DNA of 64,000 bases from Fenollaria timonensis (GTDB lineage: Bacteria > Bacillota > Clostridia > Tissierellales > Peptoniphilaceae). The stretch spans positions 203,600-267,599 of the forward strand of contig NZ_LN898230.1 of assembly GCF_001457835.1 (NCBI RefSeq), read 5' to 3'. The notes beneath the pieces were generated by a model. It worked only from the letters and a program-made list of their open reading frames with translations. It was not told where the DNA came from and ran no database searches. Shown here one piece after another: positions 43,124-53,078 of the stretch. A program made the translations under genes and the position numbers. Position 1 is the stretch's first letter; each line of letters begins with the position of its first letter.

Positions 43124-44607
43124 GGCTCTATGTCAAATATTGGGGAGACTTATTGATTTAAGTCTCTCTTTTTATGTTAAAACTAACATTTGCACGTTTT
43201 TAATTTATATACTTAAAATAACACAAATTTATGTAATTTTTGCATGACTAATAAACCTATATAGGCTTATTAGGTTTTTATGATGTTTTATATATATATT
43301 TTAGTCTAAAAGCATTATTCTTTTTCTGAACCTCTCGAAGTTTCTCATACCAAAGCTGTTTCTTTTTAGTGTCTTTATCTTTGTATGTTTTCCTTCTAGT
43401 GCTCCATTTGAATGTTTGTAGTCAAATGAGTTTGTAATTTCATCAGACCAGTTTGTAAAGGCTGTTATACATGATTTAAACTCTTTAAGTTTTGATTTTT
43501 TACATATGTCTATCCATGCGTTTACCTTGTATTGTGCTTGTTCTTTGTTTTTCTGCACTAGAACTTCTTGATAGAAGGATTCTTTTAAGCCATATGCTAG
43601 TCTTAGCTCTTCGCTTATCTCTAGCATTAGAGCTGCTTCTCGCTTTTGATCATCATTAAGTTTTGGCATTGGTTTTGTAAGTATGCTTTTACTTCTTTTT
43701 AGGTATATTCTCATTTCTGCTGATGTATCTTTTTGTATTCTCTTTCTTACGTTTTCTAAGCTCCAAGAGACTTGTCTTACGAAGTGATATTTGTCTGCTA
43801 TGTGTACTGCGTTTTTAAAGTATGCGTTTTTAACGTTTTTAAATGTTTTTGACATATCGCTAACAAATATCTTTACATTTTCTCTTTCTTCTTTTGGTAT
43901 GTTTTTAAAGTATTCAAACAAAATATTTTCTTGCCTACTTTTAACTATGTCTATGATTTCATGTGTTATGCCATCTAGAAGTGAGCATTGATACTTGTAT
44001 GAACCGCTGTCGCCTTTAAACTCGTCTATTAAAAGTACTTTTGGAAGACTTTTTCTCTCTACTGATAGGTAAGATAGGACTCTTGTAACTGTTGATGTGC
44101 TTACTGAGTATCTTCTTGATATTGACTTTATTGAGTAAAGTTCTCTAAACTCTCTAGCTATGGATGCTACTAGTCTTTTTGTCATGGTCATTTTCTTTGC
44201 TACTAGTTCTGTTTTGCTATCAATTCTTTTCCCGCAGCACTTACAGTTGTACCTAGTTTTTCTTAGGTTTATTATGCATTTTTTACCATGCATCTGTGTA
44301 TCTTTTATCTTTTGAGTTCTGTGATCATGAACCCAGATATGTTTAGAACCACAGTATGGGCAGCTTTTTAACTTTTTTGTCTGTGCTTCTATAACTACTA
44401 CATTTTCACCTTCTTTAAAATTGTTAACAACTACATCTTTACAAGCTAGCAAATTTATGGTATTATATTCTTGCACTTGTACACACCTCCTATGTTGTAG
44501 TGGTATTTTAAGTATAGGATAAAATGTGTGCAAGTGCAACTTTTTTTTGTAATTTTATCAAAAAAATATCTATTGAGGTTTTACTCCCCAATAGATATTA
44601 TACAGCC
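43124..44607 (-). mobile_element. ISL3-family element with an 8-bp target duplication
   Basis: A 1484-bp element has ends GGCTCTATGTC with ATTGGGGAG at the left, and GGCTGTATAAT with ATTGGGGAG at the right on the opposite strand. TAAATTAT is duplicated exactly at 43116-43123 and 44608-44615. An 8-bp duplication and GGCT ends are typical for ISL3. The right duplication contains the stop codon of the tryptophanase gene, so that gene stays intact. Confidence 0.92.
43301..44476 (-). CDS. ISL3-family transposase
   Basis: The product has about 391 residues. GTG at 44476 is 9 bases after AGGAGG, and the longer frame has no site. Two zinc-finger-like pairs stand at the N-terminus (CPYCGSKH; CKCCGKR), followed by an HTH (SIKSISRRYSVSTSTVTRVL) and the DDE core of the ISL3 family (LLIDEFKG; IFVSDMSKTFKN; and a C-terminal GALEGKHTKIKTLKR with Glu). 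The frame is intact, so it may be active. Confidence 0.92.
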   Translation of the reverse strand: MQEYNTINLLACKDVVVNNFKEGENVVVIEAQTKKLKSCPYCGSKHIWVHDHRTQKIKDTQMHGKKCIINLRKTRYNCKCCGKRIDSKTELVAKKMTMTKRLVASIAREFRELYSIKSISRRYSVSTSTVTRVLSYLSVERKSLPKVLLIDEFKGDSGSYKYQCSLLDGITHEIIDIVKSRQENILFEYFKNIPKEERENVKIFVSDMSKTFKNVKNAYFKNAVHIADKYHFVRQVSWSLENVRKRIQKDTSAEMRIYLKRSKSILTKPMPKLNDDQKREAALMLEISEELRLAYGLKESFYQEVLVQKNKEQAQYKVNAWIDICKKSKLKEFKSCITAFTNWSDEITNSFDYKHSNGALEGKHTKIKTLKRNSFGMRNFERFRKRIMLLD

Positions 44608-44611
44608 TAAA

Positions 44612-46258
44612 TTATTTTTCTTCGTGCTTATACGGTTCCAAAAATGCGTGGAAGTGTCTCATAGGTAGGTTCTTGCCCCAAAGTATTCTCATATTTGGAA
44701 TGCTTTCTCTATCTTCATAAAGTGCTTTGACAGCTGCTATAACATAATCAAGGTGCTCTTGAGTAAGTCTGCTTCTATCTATAGCGAAGCGCACAACGTT
44801 TGCTAGCTCAGCTTGTTGTTCTGGCGTCTTAAGGTCATACTCCATAGAGAAGTCGCCAAGCTCAGCAACTCTTATGCCGTAGCGCCTAATAAGTTCAAGT
44901 GAAAAACCTTGGCCAGCGAAAGTATCGTGACCGCGCTTGCCGTCGAAGAACTCATCCATGTTGATGTAAACTGCATGTCCACCAGCAGGTAGGACAACGC
45001 CCTTAACGCCTGCCTTGTAGAAGCCTTGTGCAAGATACTCAACTTGCTTAACACGGCTGTCCATGTAATTAAAGTCGCAGCTCTCATATAGACCAACAGC
45101 TAGAGCCATGATGTCGTGGCCGCTCATGCCGCCGTAGGAGTCGTTGCCGTAGCAAGAGATTTGCTTAACTTTAAGTCTTACGCCGACATCCATCTTCATA
45201 GAGCCGTCTTCATTAAAGTCAGAGAACTTTTGCCAGAACAGACCCTTGTCTCTAAACGCTAGCATACCACCCATATTAGCGTGACCATCCTTTTTAGCTG
45301 ACATACAGAAGCCGTCGCAGTATGAGAACATCTCAGTTGCTATCTCGGCGATGGACTTGTCTTCGTAGCCTTCTTCATTCATTTTGATAAAGTATGAGTT
45401 TTCTGCCCAACGAGCCACGTCGAAAATAAGTGGTATATCGTATTTGTGAGCGATTTTATTTACTTCTCTGATGTTCGCCATGGAAACGGGTTGACCACAG
45501 ACAGTGTTATTTGTTATGCACATAAATATCAGTGGAACGTTTTGGACGCCAACGCCATTTATAAGCTCTTCTAATTTTTCAAGATCCATATTGCCTTTGA
45601 ACGGATTCTTGTCATATTTGCCGCCTTCAGGTATTTCATATAAAAGTTCTTTATTGTATAAGTTTCTTGGGATAGAGCCCATTTGCTTGATATTGCCTTC
45701 AGTAGTATCGAAGTGACCGTTCGATGGTATAGTGAAGACCTTGCCTGGATGACGCTCAGTCAATATATTTCTAACTATCTCCATAAGAACCGATTCAGCA
45801 GCACGTCCTTGTTGAATGATAAAGGAGTTAGGTCTTTCCATTTGCGCTGCGCCGCCATTAAATAGCCCGCCTTCGTACTCGCATAGATAAACTTCGTCCA
45901 TCATCTTTTTAACGTCTCTGCAATCAGTTCTAACAAGATCTAGAGTTTTCTTCCAGTTCTTTTCGCCGCCGCGTTCAAAGATGTCTCTAAAAGTATCAAG
46001 AAGAACGTAGTAGCCAGTGTTTCTGCCATAGGCCTCGTCACCTAAGAACATCGATGACCACTGAGTGTTAGTCATGGCAGTAGTACCCGAGTCAGATAAC
46101 ATGTCAATAGTTAAGAGCCCCGATGGAAATGCAAACTCATTGTAGTGAGTTGCCTTAAGTGCCTTTTCACGCTCTTCTACTGTCACCTTTGGAAGGTCTT
46201 TCACCACATATGTAAAGTGTGTTGGCGTAGGAACATTTAATGGATATTTTTCACTCAT
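44612..46258 (-). CDS. tnaA: Tryptophanase-type beta-eliminating lyase
   Basis: The product has 548 residues from ATG 46258, behind AAAGGAGG. It is a PLP enzyme: RPNSFIIQQGRAAESVLMEI, CITNNTVCGQPVSMANIREV, PLIFDVARWAENSYF and the PLP-lysine region FCMSAKKDGHANMGG. It splits tryptophan to indole, pyruvate and ammonia; tyrosine phenol-lyase has the same fold and cannot be fully excluded. It is longer than the E. coli enzyme (471). The ISL3 element follows its stop directly. It is divergent from the cysteine desulfidase gene and has no leader peptide of the tnaC type that I can see. Confidence 0.9.
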   Translation of the reverse strand: MSEKYPLNVPTPTHFTYVVKDLPKVTVEEREKALKATHYNEFAFPSGLLTIDMLSDSGTTAMTNTQWSSMFLGDEAYGRNTGYYVLLDTFRDIFERGGEKNWKKTLDLVRTDCRDVKKMMDEVYLCEYEGGLFNGGAAQMERPNSFIIQQGRAAESVLMEIVRNILTERHPGKVFTIPSNGHFDTTEGNIKQMGSIPRNLYNKELLYEIPEGGKYDKNPFKGNMDLEKLEELINGVGVQNVPLIFMCITNNTVCGQPVSMANIREVNKIAHKYDIPLIFDVARWAENSYFIKMNEEGYEDKSIAEIATEMFSYCDGFCMSAKKDGHANMGGMLAFRDKGLFWQKFSDFNEDGSMKMDVGVRLKVKQISCYGNDSYGGMSGHDIMALAVGLYESCDFNYMDSRVKQVEYLAQGFYKAGVKGVVLPAGGHAVYINMDEFFDGKRGHDTFAGQGFSLELIRRYGIRVAELGDFSMEYDLKTPEQQAELANVVRFAIDRSRLTQEHLDYVIAAVKALYEDRESIPNMRILWGKNLPMRHFHAFLEPYKHEEK

Positions 46259-46303
46259 AATATACCTCCTTTGAATTTTATGTGAGCCTAGTCCACTAAT
46301 TCT

Positions 46304-46332
46304 AGTATAAGCTTTTAGCATGTGAAAGTCAA
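46304..46332 (-). promoter_or_regulatory. Promoter of the tryptophanase gene
   Basis: On the minus strand TTGACT and TATACT are 17 bases apart, 45 bases before the start codon. Confidence 0.8.
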
Positions 46333-46378
46333 GAGAAGAAATATTTTATAAAAAACCATTCTCTCCTTTTTAAAATCA

Positions 46379-46407
46379 TTGAAGTAAAGACTTTTTTGTG
46401 TTATAAT
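46379..46407 (+). promoter_or_regulatory. Promoter of the cysteine desulfidase operon
   Basis: TTGAAG and TATAAT are 17 bases apart, about 30 bases before the gene and its AGGAG site. Confidence 0.8.
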
Positions 46408-46439
46408 CATCTTGGAGATTATTTTTTAGGAGTGATACT

Positions 46440-47723
46440 ATGACTAATGAAGAAAAGGAGCTTCTTGATATCATCAAAGAAGATACCATGCCTGCCCTTG
46501 GATGCACCGAGCCTATCGCCGTGTGTTACCTTGGAGCGTTTTTGAAAAAGTACATAAAAGATGACATTGCTAAGGCTAATGAGATTGATGTAGTTGTTAG
46601 CAAGAACATCTATAAGAATGGTAAGAGCGTTACTATACCAAATACTGGCACTTGCGGTCTTGACCTTGCAGCTATCTTGGGTCTAAGTGGAGGCAATAAG
46701 GACGACGGCCTTCTTGTTCTAACTAAATTTACTGACGAGATGATAGCTAGAGCGAAGGAGCTTAGAGAGACTTTAAATATCAAGCTAAGCTACGATGAAG
46801 ATACGCCTGACATATACGTTAAGATGAGTGTAAAATTTGATGACATGACAGTAGAGGGCCTTTTACAAAAGGGACATACTAATGTTGAATACATAAAAGT
46901 GGATGAGGAAGTTCTTTACGAGAATAAGCTAGATGAAGCAAAGGACGATGTGAAGGAATTTATGTCAAAGCTTACTTTAAAAAAGATTAAAGAGCTTGTC
47001 TTATCTACGCCAATGGAGGAGCTTGGCTTTATTGAAGATGGCGTTGAGATGAATATGCGCGCTGCAAATGAAGGACTTAAGCTTAAAAACTCGAAGCTTT
47101 TAGGACAAAGCCTAGAAGAGATACAAAATAAAAAGATATTGTGTAACGATGCCTATACAAGAACTAGAATATTAACTGCAGCAGCTGCTGATATGAGGAT
47201 GTCGGGCGGTAACTGCATGGTTATGACAAGCGGAGGCAGCGGCAACCAAGGCATCAACGTTATCATACCTATATACTTGATATATGAAGAATTCGACCTA
47301 GATAAAGAAGACATGATTAGAGCAATATACTTCGGTCACGCCATCAATCGTTTTGTCAAGACTTTCTCAGGAAAGTTATCTGGCATGTGCGGCTGTGCTA
47401 TAGCAGCTGGTCTTGGCGCTGCAGCAGGCATCACCATGATGATGGGTGGAACAGACGAACAAATAGAAGGTGCTTGCTCAAACATGTTCGCAAACCTTAC
47501 TGGACTTATCTGCGACGGGGCAAAAAATACTTGCTCCTTAAAGCTATCGACATGTGCAGGCGAAGCAGTACTTAGCGCATTTTTAGCACTTAACGGCTGC
47601 ACTCCTAAGGAAAATGTCGGAGTTGTTTCGGGCACTATTGAAGACACTATCAAAAACGTTGGACTTCTTTGCAGAAGCGCGTTTAACAGAGTTGACGACG
47701 TGATGCTTGAGATTATAAAATAA
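46440..47723 (+). CDS. cyuA: L-cysteine desulfidase family protein (UPF0597/CyuA)
   Basis: The product has 427 residues. It begins with the conserved EDTMPALGCTEPIAVCYLGA and contains VSKNIYKNGKSVTIPNTG, SGGNCMVMTSGGSGNQGINV and a cysteine-rich C-terminal part (LSGMCGCAIAAGLGAAAGI, LICDGAKNTCSLKLSTCAGE) where the family holds an iron-sulfur cluster. It breaks cysteine to sulfide, ammonia and pyruvate. Together with tryptophanase it points to amino-acid fermentation. It is followed 19 bases on by its likely transporter. Confidence 0.9.
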   Translation: MTNEEKELLDIIKEDTMPALGCTEPIAVCYLGAFLKKYIKDDIAKANEIDVVVSKNIYKNGKSVTIPNTGTCGLDLAAILGLSGGNKDDGLLVLTKFTDEMIARAKELRETLNIKLSYDEDTPDIYVKMSVKFDDMTVEGLLQKGHTNVEYIKVDEEVLYENKLDEAKDDVKEFMSKLTLKKIKELVLSTPMEELGFIEDGVEMNMRAANEGLKLKNSKLLGQSLEEIQNKKILCNDAYTRTRILTAAAADMRMSGGNCMVMTSGGSGNQGINVIIPIYLIYEEFDLDKEDMIRAIYFGHAINRFVKTFSGKLSGMCGCAIAAGLGAAAGITMMMGGTDEQIEGACSNMFANLTGLICDGAKNTCSLKLSTCAGEAVLSAFLALNGCTPKENVGVVSGTIEDTIKNVGLLCRSAFNRVDDVMLEIIK

Positions 47724-47742
47724 ATTTTAACAGGAAAAAATT

Positions 47743-48888
47743 ATGGAAAGAAAATTTAAAAAAGCCATCAGCTTAGAAACTTTTATCTTTTTGGCAGTAC
47801 TATTTGCCTTTTTCTACTATCTTTCATCTAAGATGGGAGCCATTAACTTAATCAATACCTTTATGAATACAGCTTATGCCTTGCTTATGGAAGTCTGCTT
47901 CTATATCATGGCCATAGCCGTTGTGGCAGGAGGACTATCAGCCATACTAAGTGAGTTTGGTGTTATATCCTTAATAAATAAGCTCTTGTCAAAGCTAATG
48001 AAGCCGATATACGATTTGCCGGGAGCGGCATCTGTTGGCGTTTTGACATGCTACTTATCAGATAACCCATCAATACTTGCTCTAGCCAAGGATAAAAACT
48101 TTTTAAGGTATTTCAAAAAGTATCAAGTGCCAGTTTTGACAAACATAGGCACAGCCTTTGGTATGGGCTTTATCACGACTACTACTATGATGGGCCTAAA
48201 GATAGACGGCAGTATAAAGGCAGCGCTTATAGGTAATTTAGGAGCAATCATCGGTTCAATCGTAAGTGTTAGAATTATGATGATATTTACTAAGAAGAAA
48301 TTTGGCACTGAGGCGATGGCTGTCGGCGATGCAGACGCATCTAAGGCAACTATGGACCTAAGACCAGTTAGAGAAGGATCGATTTTCAATAGATTCATAG
48401 ACGCCTTACTAGATGGAGGTAAGATAGGTGTAGACATGGGCTTATCAATAGTTCCGGGCGTTATACTTATCTGTACTGTGGTACTTATACTAACTAATGG
48501 ACCAGGACCAGATGGGCTTTACACAGGCGCAGCAAAGGAAGGAGTTAAGCTCTTACCAATGATTGCGGACAAACTAAGCTTTATAATCAAGCCGCTTTTT
48601 GGTTTTACTTCAGGTAAGTGCATAGCCGTTCCAATCACAGCACTTGGCTCAGCAGGAGCTGCTATAGGCCTAGTACCTGAACTTATTAATACAGGCGCAG
48701 CAAATGCTTCAGACATAGCTGTCTTCACAGCTATCTGCATGTGCTGGTCAGGCTATCTTTCTACACATATTGCGATGATGGATGCCCTTGGCTATAACGA
48801 CCTAGCAGGCAAATCAATATTCGCACACACTATAGGCGGCTTAGCAGCTGGCTTTTCAGCACACATACTATTTACACTATTAGCATAG
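47743..48888 (+). CDS. Nucleoside-recognition (Gate) domain membrane protein, desulfidase partner
   Basis: The product has 381 residues and about nine membrane spans. The Gate-like pattern appears twice (AGGLSAILSEFGVISLINKL; VTALGSAGAAIGLV with spacing). TCYLSDNPSILALAKD and TNIGTAFGMGFITTTTMMG are conserved segments I recall from the CD0519/CD1768-type membrane proteins of clostridia. It follows the cysteine desulfidase gene and may import or export its substrate or product; the substrate is not known. Confidence 0.75.
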   Translation: MERKFKKAISLETFIFLAVLFAFFYYLSSKMGAINLINTFMNTAYALLMEVCFYIMAIAVVAGGLSAILSEFGVISLINKLLSKLMKPIYDLPGAASVGVLTCYLSDNPSILALAKDKNFLRYFKKYQVPVLTNIGTAFGMGFITTTTMMGLKIDGSIKAALIGNLGAIIGSIVSVRIMMIFTKKKFGTEAMAVGDADASKATMDLRPVREGSIFNRFIDALLDGGKIGVDMGLSIVPGVILICTVVLILTNGPGPDGLYTGAAKEGVKLLPMIADKLSFIIKPLFGFTSGKCIAVPITALGSAGAAIGLVPELINTGAANASDIAVFTAICMCWSGYLSTHIAMMDALGYNDLAGKSIFAHTIGGLAAGFSAHILFTLLA

Positions 48889-48900
48889 ATAGGAGAAGAA

Positions 48901-51900
48901 ATGGACGAGAGACAAAGAGTAATTTCATTATTTAAATACATTAGGCAAACTATTGATGACAAGTACAAACCTATATTAAACGTTAAGGACGAGCTTTGGA
49001 ACAAGTATTTGGACGAGATTAACCTTAATAATAAATTTCTCTACTTTTCTTGCGGAAGCGATTCGACGAGCGACGTGATACTTAGAATCACTAGACCTTA
49101 TTCGCAAAAAACGCAAGAAGATATTAGAGTGCAAAATTTATTCAAGGAGTTCAGAGAGCTATATTACAAGCTTGAGAACGAATCGCACCTATATGAATTA
49201 GTCTTTGCCAATGGCATTTTAATATCTAAATACGATGCCAATATCTATCATCCTATATTAATAAAGAGGGCGGCAATTGATTTTGACTCAAGGAAGGATA
49301 GTATAGCAATACGCGATACAAACAGAGACATGACTCTTGACATCAAGCTAATATCAATGATTGACAGTATTAATCACTTGGAGCTAAAGAATATCATGGA
49401 GCACATCTCCATGAACTACTACCACCCATTTGACACAGCGTCAATGGCTGAGCTAATGAAGTCTATGGCGAAGAGGCTGCATACGGATTCATCTTATGAA
49501 GAAGGAAATTTGAGTGAAACAGATAAGGCCTTTACCATAATCAATAGACCACTATTATTCTTAAGAAATAAAGAGACTGATTTTATACAAAATCTTGACG
49601 AGATGATTGAGTCCATAGAAAAGGGTTCGGAAGTGAACAAGAGCTTACTTAATCTATGCGGCGTCAACATCAAGGAAAAGGAAACAGAAGAGAGAGCGGA
49701 AACGCTTGAGGACAAGATCAGAAACATCGAGGGCATCTCGCAAAGCGTTTTATTCACTAAGGAAGCGAACAAGGAGCAGCTTGAAGTAGCCGAGAGAATT
49801 GCTAACTACGATACTGTCTTGGTGCAAGGGCCGCCGGGCACAGGTAAAACGCATACCATAGCGAACCTTTTGGGCGACATTTTGGCAAGAGGCAAAACTG
49901 TTTTAGTTGCTTCACAAACGAAGAAGGCACTATCGGTACTAAAGAGCATGACTCAAGAAGAGATTAGGGCCCTTTGCGTATCGACTATTGACGACAACAA
50001 CGAGGACATGGAGAAGTCCATTGACTCGATCACTGATTATATAAGCAATCACTCCATAGAAGAGCTTAAAGAAAAGATACAAAAGCTCAATATGGATAGA
50101 AACATTCTTATAGAGAGACTTAATGAAACAAGAAAGAAAATCTTTAGCATCAAATCATCTGAGCTAAAGAGTATTAATATAGGTGAAGAAGTCTTCAGCC
50201 CAATAGACGCGGCAAGATTTTTGCATGATCACGACGGTCTAAACAAGATACCGGGAGAGGTAAAGCTATATGAGGCGCTACCGATATCAAAGGGAGACAT
50301 AGACTTTTTGTACTACTCAAACGAGGCACTTACGAGAGAGGACGAAAAGGAATTAAACATAGGCTTACCAGATCCAAACACTATACTTAATCCAGAAGAC
50401 CTTGAAAAGACTATAGATGCGATGGATGCAGCACTTCTTAGAGCGAAGACACTTAAGGAAGAGATTAGAAGAAATATCACTTTAAAGGAAAGAGTCTACC
50501 TTGATCAAAATGCACTTTACCATGGCAAGGCTGATGAAGATTTTAGCGATATCTACGAGAAGATTGATTATATCAATAGTCTTGACGAGCTAGAAGATTG
50601 GCAAATAAAAGTCATTGTTAGCGCTAAGGCAGGAAATGCTGATAAGAAGAGCTACATTAGGCTAACAGAGCTAATCACAGAGCTTGATGACTACTACGAT
50701 AGAAACGTTGAGCACCTAAGAGGCAAGAGACTTATCTACCCAGCTGATATGAATCAAAAAGAGCTAAGACAGTCACTTGAAGAGATGAGATCAAGACTTG
50801 TTGATGGCAAAAAAATCAAGGGTATATCCGCTATGTTTAAAAACTCGTGGAAGAAAGTACTTACAAGCGTTAGCATCAACGGTCAAGGTCTAGTAACTGT
50901 TGAGGATATGGACGACGCCATAGTCAATATTAATCTCGATATCAAGATATCCGAGCTAAAAGCGCTATTCGACGAGCTTATATATAAGACAAATGATGAT
51001 TTTGATAGAGAAAAGCTTATCGAAAATAAAGAATTGCTTAGTTATTTACCACTAATCACGAAGTACATGAAGTTCTACGATGAAAACGTTCAGTCCTTAT
51101 TTAAACTAATGCAAGACAAGGGCATAAACGTGAACAGCATTTTTGTAAACAACAAAGTTCTTTCGCCGCACGATTCATTTATCAAAGAGATGAAGCTGAT
51201 TAAAAACGACTTAAGAAAGTACATTGAACTTGCTGATGAGTATGATTTAAAATACATTCCTGCAAAGGCGAAGCTTGATGATACACTTGATAAATTAAAA
51301 GTAGATGAAGATAATAAATCTGATTTACTCTTACTTATGAATACTGCAATTGAGACTAAGTATTACGACAGCTATAGAGATAGTTTTGAAAATCTTAAAA
51401 AGACTTATGAAAAGATTAAGATACTTAAGAAGAGAAATGAGCTTCTTGACCAATTAGCTGCTGTTGCACATACTTGGAAAGAGTTTATATATAACCGCTT
51501 TGATATACATGGACTTAAAGACGCGCCTGAAAATATAGAAGAAAATTGGTATTACAAACAGTTTGATGGTATTATCTCAAAGATAAATAGAACGCCTTAT
51601 GAAAAGTATCAAAAGATGATGACTTGGTACAAGAAGCAGCTTTATGACATAACAAAAGAGCTTGCGTCGAACATGGCATGGCACTCATTTATGCTTAAGA
51701 TTAAGGATGATATAGAGAAAAAGCAAGCACTACAAGGCTGGCAGCTAACTATGAAGAAGATTGGTAAAGGCACTGGAAAGCAAGCGATTGGCCTAAAGAA
51801 AGAGGCTAAAGAACTTATGAAGAAGTGCCAAAGAGCCGTTCCTGCTTGGATCATGACTATTGACAAGGCGCTTGAAAGTCTTGACTATAATCAAAAATTT

Positions 51901-53067
51901 GATTATCTAATCATAGACGAAGCATCTCAAGCGGACATTTCGGCTATACCTATACTTCAATTAGCAAAAAAGGCTATCATAGTCGGCGATGATGAACAAG
52001 TAAGTCCACAAGCGGTCGGCATAGACCAAGACAAGCAAAGAAATCTTATAGATATGTATATTAAAGACAAGGTGGCAAACAGCCATTTATATGATTTAAA
52101 TTCATCTTTGTATGACATACTTAAGACAAGCTTCCCAGTCTTAACGCTTAAGGAGCACTTTAGAAGCGTTCCAATGATAGCTGCTTACTCAAATTTCATT
52201 TCTTACGATGGCATAATAAAGCCACTAAGAGAGTCATCATCGACAAAGGTTCAGCCTGCGCTTAAATTAGTTAAGCTGGGTGGCATAAGAGATGAAGATA
52301 GAGTTAACGAGGCAGAGGCGAATTACATTGCAGATGAAATCCTAAGGATAAAGGATGAGCCTGAATATGAGGGCAAGACTATCGGCGTAATATCGCTTGC
52401 GAGCGAGGATCAAGCCAAGTTTATAGATAAGCTTCTTATAGAAAAGCTAAGCCTACAAGATTATGACAGACTAAACATCTTATGCGGCAGACCAGCGGCC
52501 TTCCAAGGCGATGAAAGAGACATCATCTTCTTAACAACTGTCGATTCGAACGACAAGGACGAAGCGATGAAGGTCTTAAACGAAGGTGCCTACGATGTGA
52601 ACAAGAAAAAATACAACGTAGCCGTATCAAGAGCCAAGGACCAAGTAGTTTTAGTCACTTCGCTTGACTACAAGAAGGACCTAAAGCTAGGCGATATTAG
52701 AAGAACTTTAATCGAGTTCTTTATAAATCCTGAGGACAAGATGGTCTTTGACAAGAGAAATAGATATGAGCTATCGTCATTTGAAGAAGACATTAAGAAA
52801 GAGCTTGAAGCAAGGGGAGTCGAAGTAAAAACGAATGTCGAAGCAGGTCTATATAACATAGCCTTACTCGCAATTAAAGACGATAAGAAATTTATAGTAG
52901 AAGCAGAAGGATCAGAATTTGATATAGATGACGAAACAATCATCGACCAAATGGAAAAGAGAGATATTTTGGAAAGAGTTGGCTGGAACTTTGTCAGCAT
53001 CAGAAGCACAAAGTATTACTACGATCCATCAAAGGCGATAGATGATTTACTTAACGATATGAAGTAG
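48901..53067 (+). CDS. Large SF1 helicase with a nuclease-like C-terminal domain
   Basis: The product has 1388 residues. The helicase core is split: Walker A (VLVQGPPGTGKTHTIANLL, about residue 306) and motif Ia (VLVASQTKKALSVL), then a 650-residue charged, coiled-coil-like insertion, then Walker B (DYLIIDEASQADISAIPI, about residue 1002), motif III (IIVGDDEQVSPQ), and motifs V and VI (AFQGDERDIIFLTTV; NVAVSRAKDQVVLVTSL). The last 100 residues (FEEDIKKELEARGVEV to GWNFVSIRSTKYYYD) look like a Vsr/MTES_1575-type nuclease fold with a weakened active site (FIVEAEG). Similar proteins occur in DNA repair and in phage defence. Confidence 0.88.
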   Translation: MDERQRVISLFKYIRQTIDDKYKPILNVKDELWNKYLDEINLNNKFLYFSCGSDSTSDVILRITRPYSQKTQEDIRVQNLFKEFRELYYKLENESHLYELVFANGILISKYDANIYHPILIKRAAIDFDSRKDSIAIRDTNRDMTLDIKLISMIDSINHLELKNIMEHISMNYYHPFDTASMAELMKSMAKRLHTDSSYEEGNLSETDKAFTIINRPLLFLRNKETDFIQNLDEMIESIEKGSEVNKSLLNLCGVNIKEKETEERAETLEDKIRNIEGISQSVLFTKEANKEQLEVAERIANYDTVLVQGPPGTGKTHTIANLLGDILARGKTVLVASQTKKALSVLKSMTQEEIRALCVSTIDDNNEDMEKSIDSITDYISNHSIEELKEKIQKLNMDRNILIERLNETRKKIFSIKSSELKSINIGEEVFSPIDAARFLHDHDGLNKIPGEVKLYEALPISKGDIDFLYYSNEALTREDEKELNIGLPDPNTILNPEDLEKTIDAMDAALLRAKTLKEEIRRNITLKERVYLDQNALYHGKADEDFSDIYEKIDYINSLDELEDWQIKVIVSAKAGNADKKSYIRLTELITELDDYYDRNVEHLRGKRLIYPADMNQKELRQSLEEMRSRLVDGKKIKGISAMFKNSWKKVLTSVSINGQGLVTVEDMDDAIVNINLDIKISELKALFDELIYKTNDDFDREKLIENKELLSYLPLITKYMKFYDENVQSLFKLMQDKGINVNSIFVNNKVLSPHDSFIKEMKLIKNDLRKYIELADEYDLKYIPAKAKLDDTLDKLKVDEDNKSDLLLLMNTAIETKYYDSYRDSFENLKKTYEKIKILKKRNELLDQLAAVAHTWKEFIYNRFDIHGLKDAPENIEENWYYKQFDGIISKINRTPYEKYQKMMTWYKKQLYDITKELASNMAWHSFMLKIKDDIEKKQALQGWQLTMKKIGKGTGKQAIGLKKEAKELMKKCQRAVPAWIMTIDKALESLDYNQKFDYLIIDEASQADISAIPILQLAKKAIIVGDDEQVSPQAVGIDQDKQRNLIDMYIKDKVANSHLYDLNSSLYDILKTSFPVLTLKEHFRSVPMIAAYSNFISYDGIIKPLRESSSTKVQPALKLVKLGGIRDEDRVNEAEANYIADEILRIKDEPEYEGKTIGVISLASEDQAKFIDKLLIEKLSLQDYDRLNILCGRPAAFQGDERDIIFLTTVDSNDKDEAMKVLNEGAYDVNKKKYNVAVSRAKDQVVLVTSLDYKKDLKLGDIRRTLIEFFINPEDKMVFDKRNRYELSSFEEDIKKELEARGVEVKTNVEAGLYNIALLAIKDDKKFIVEAEGSEFDIDDETIIDQMEKRDILERVGWNFVSIRSTKYYYDPSKAIDDLLNDMK

Positions 53068-53078
53068 AAGGTGATTTT

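Noticed and set aside
44612-46258. Tyrosine phenol-lyase in place of tryptophanase
   Set aside because: It has the same fold and is not fully excluded; the overall sequence felt closer to tryptophanases of Gram-positive anaerobes, but specificity residues were not verified by alignment.
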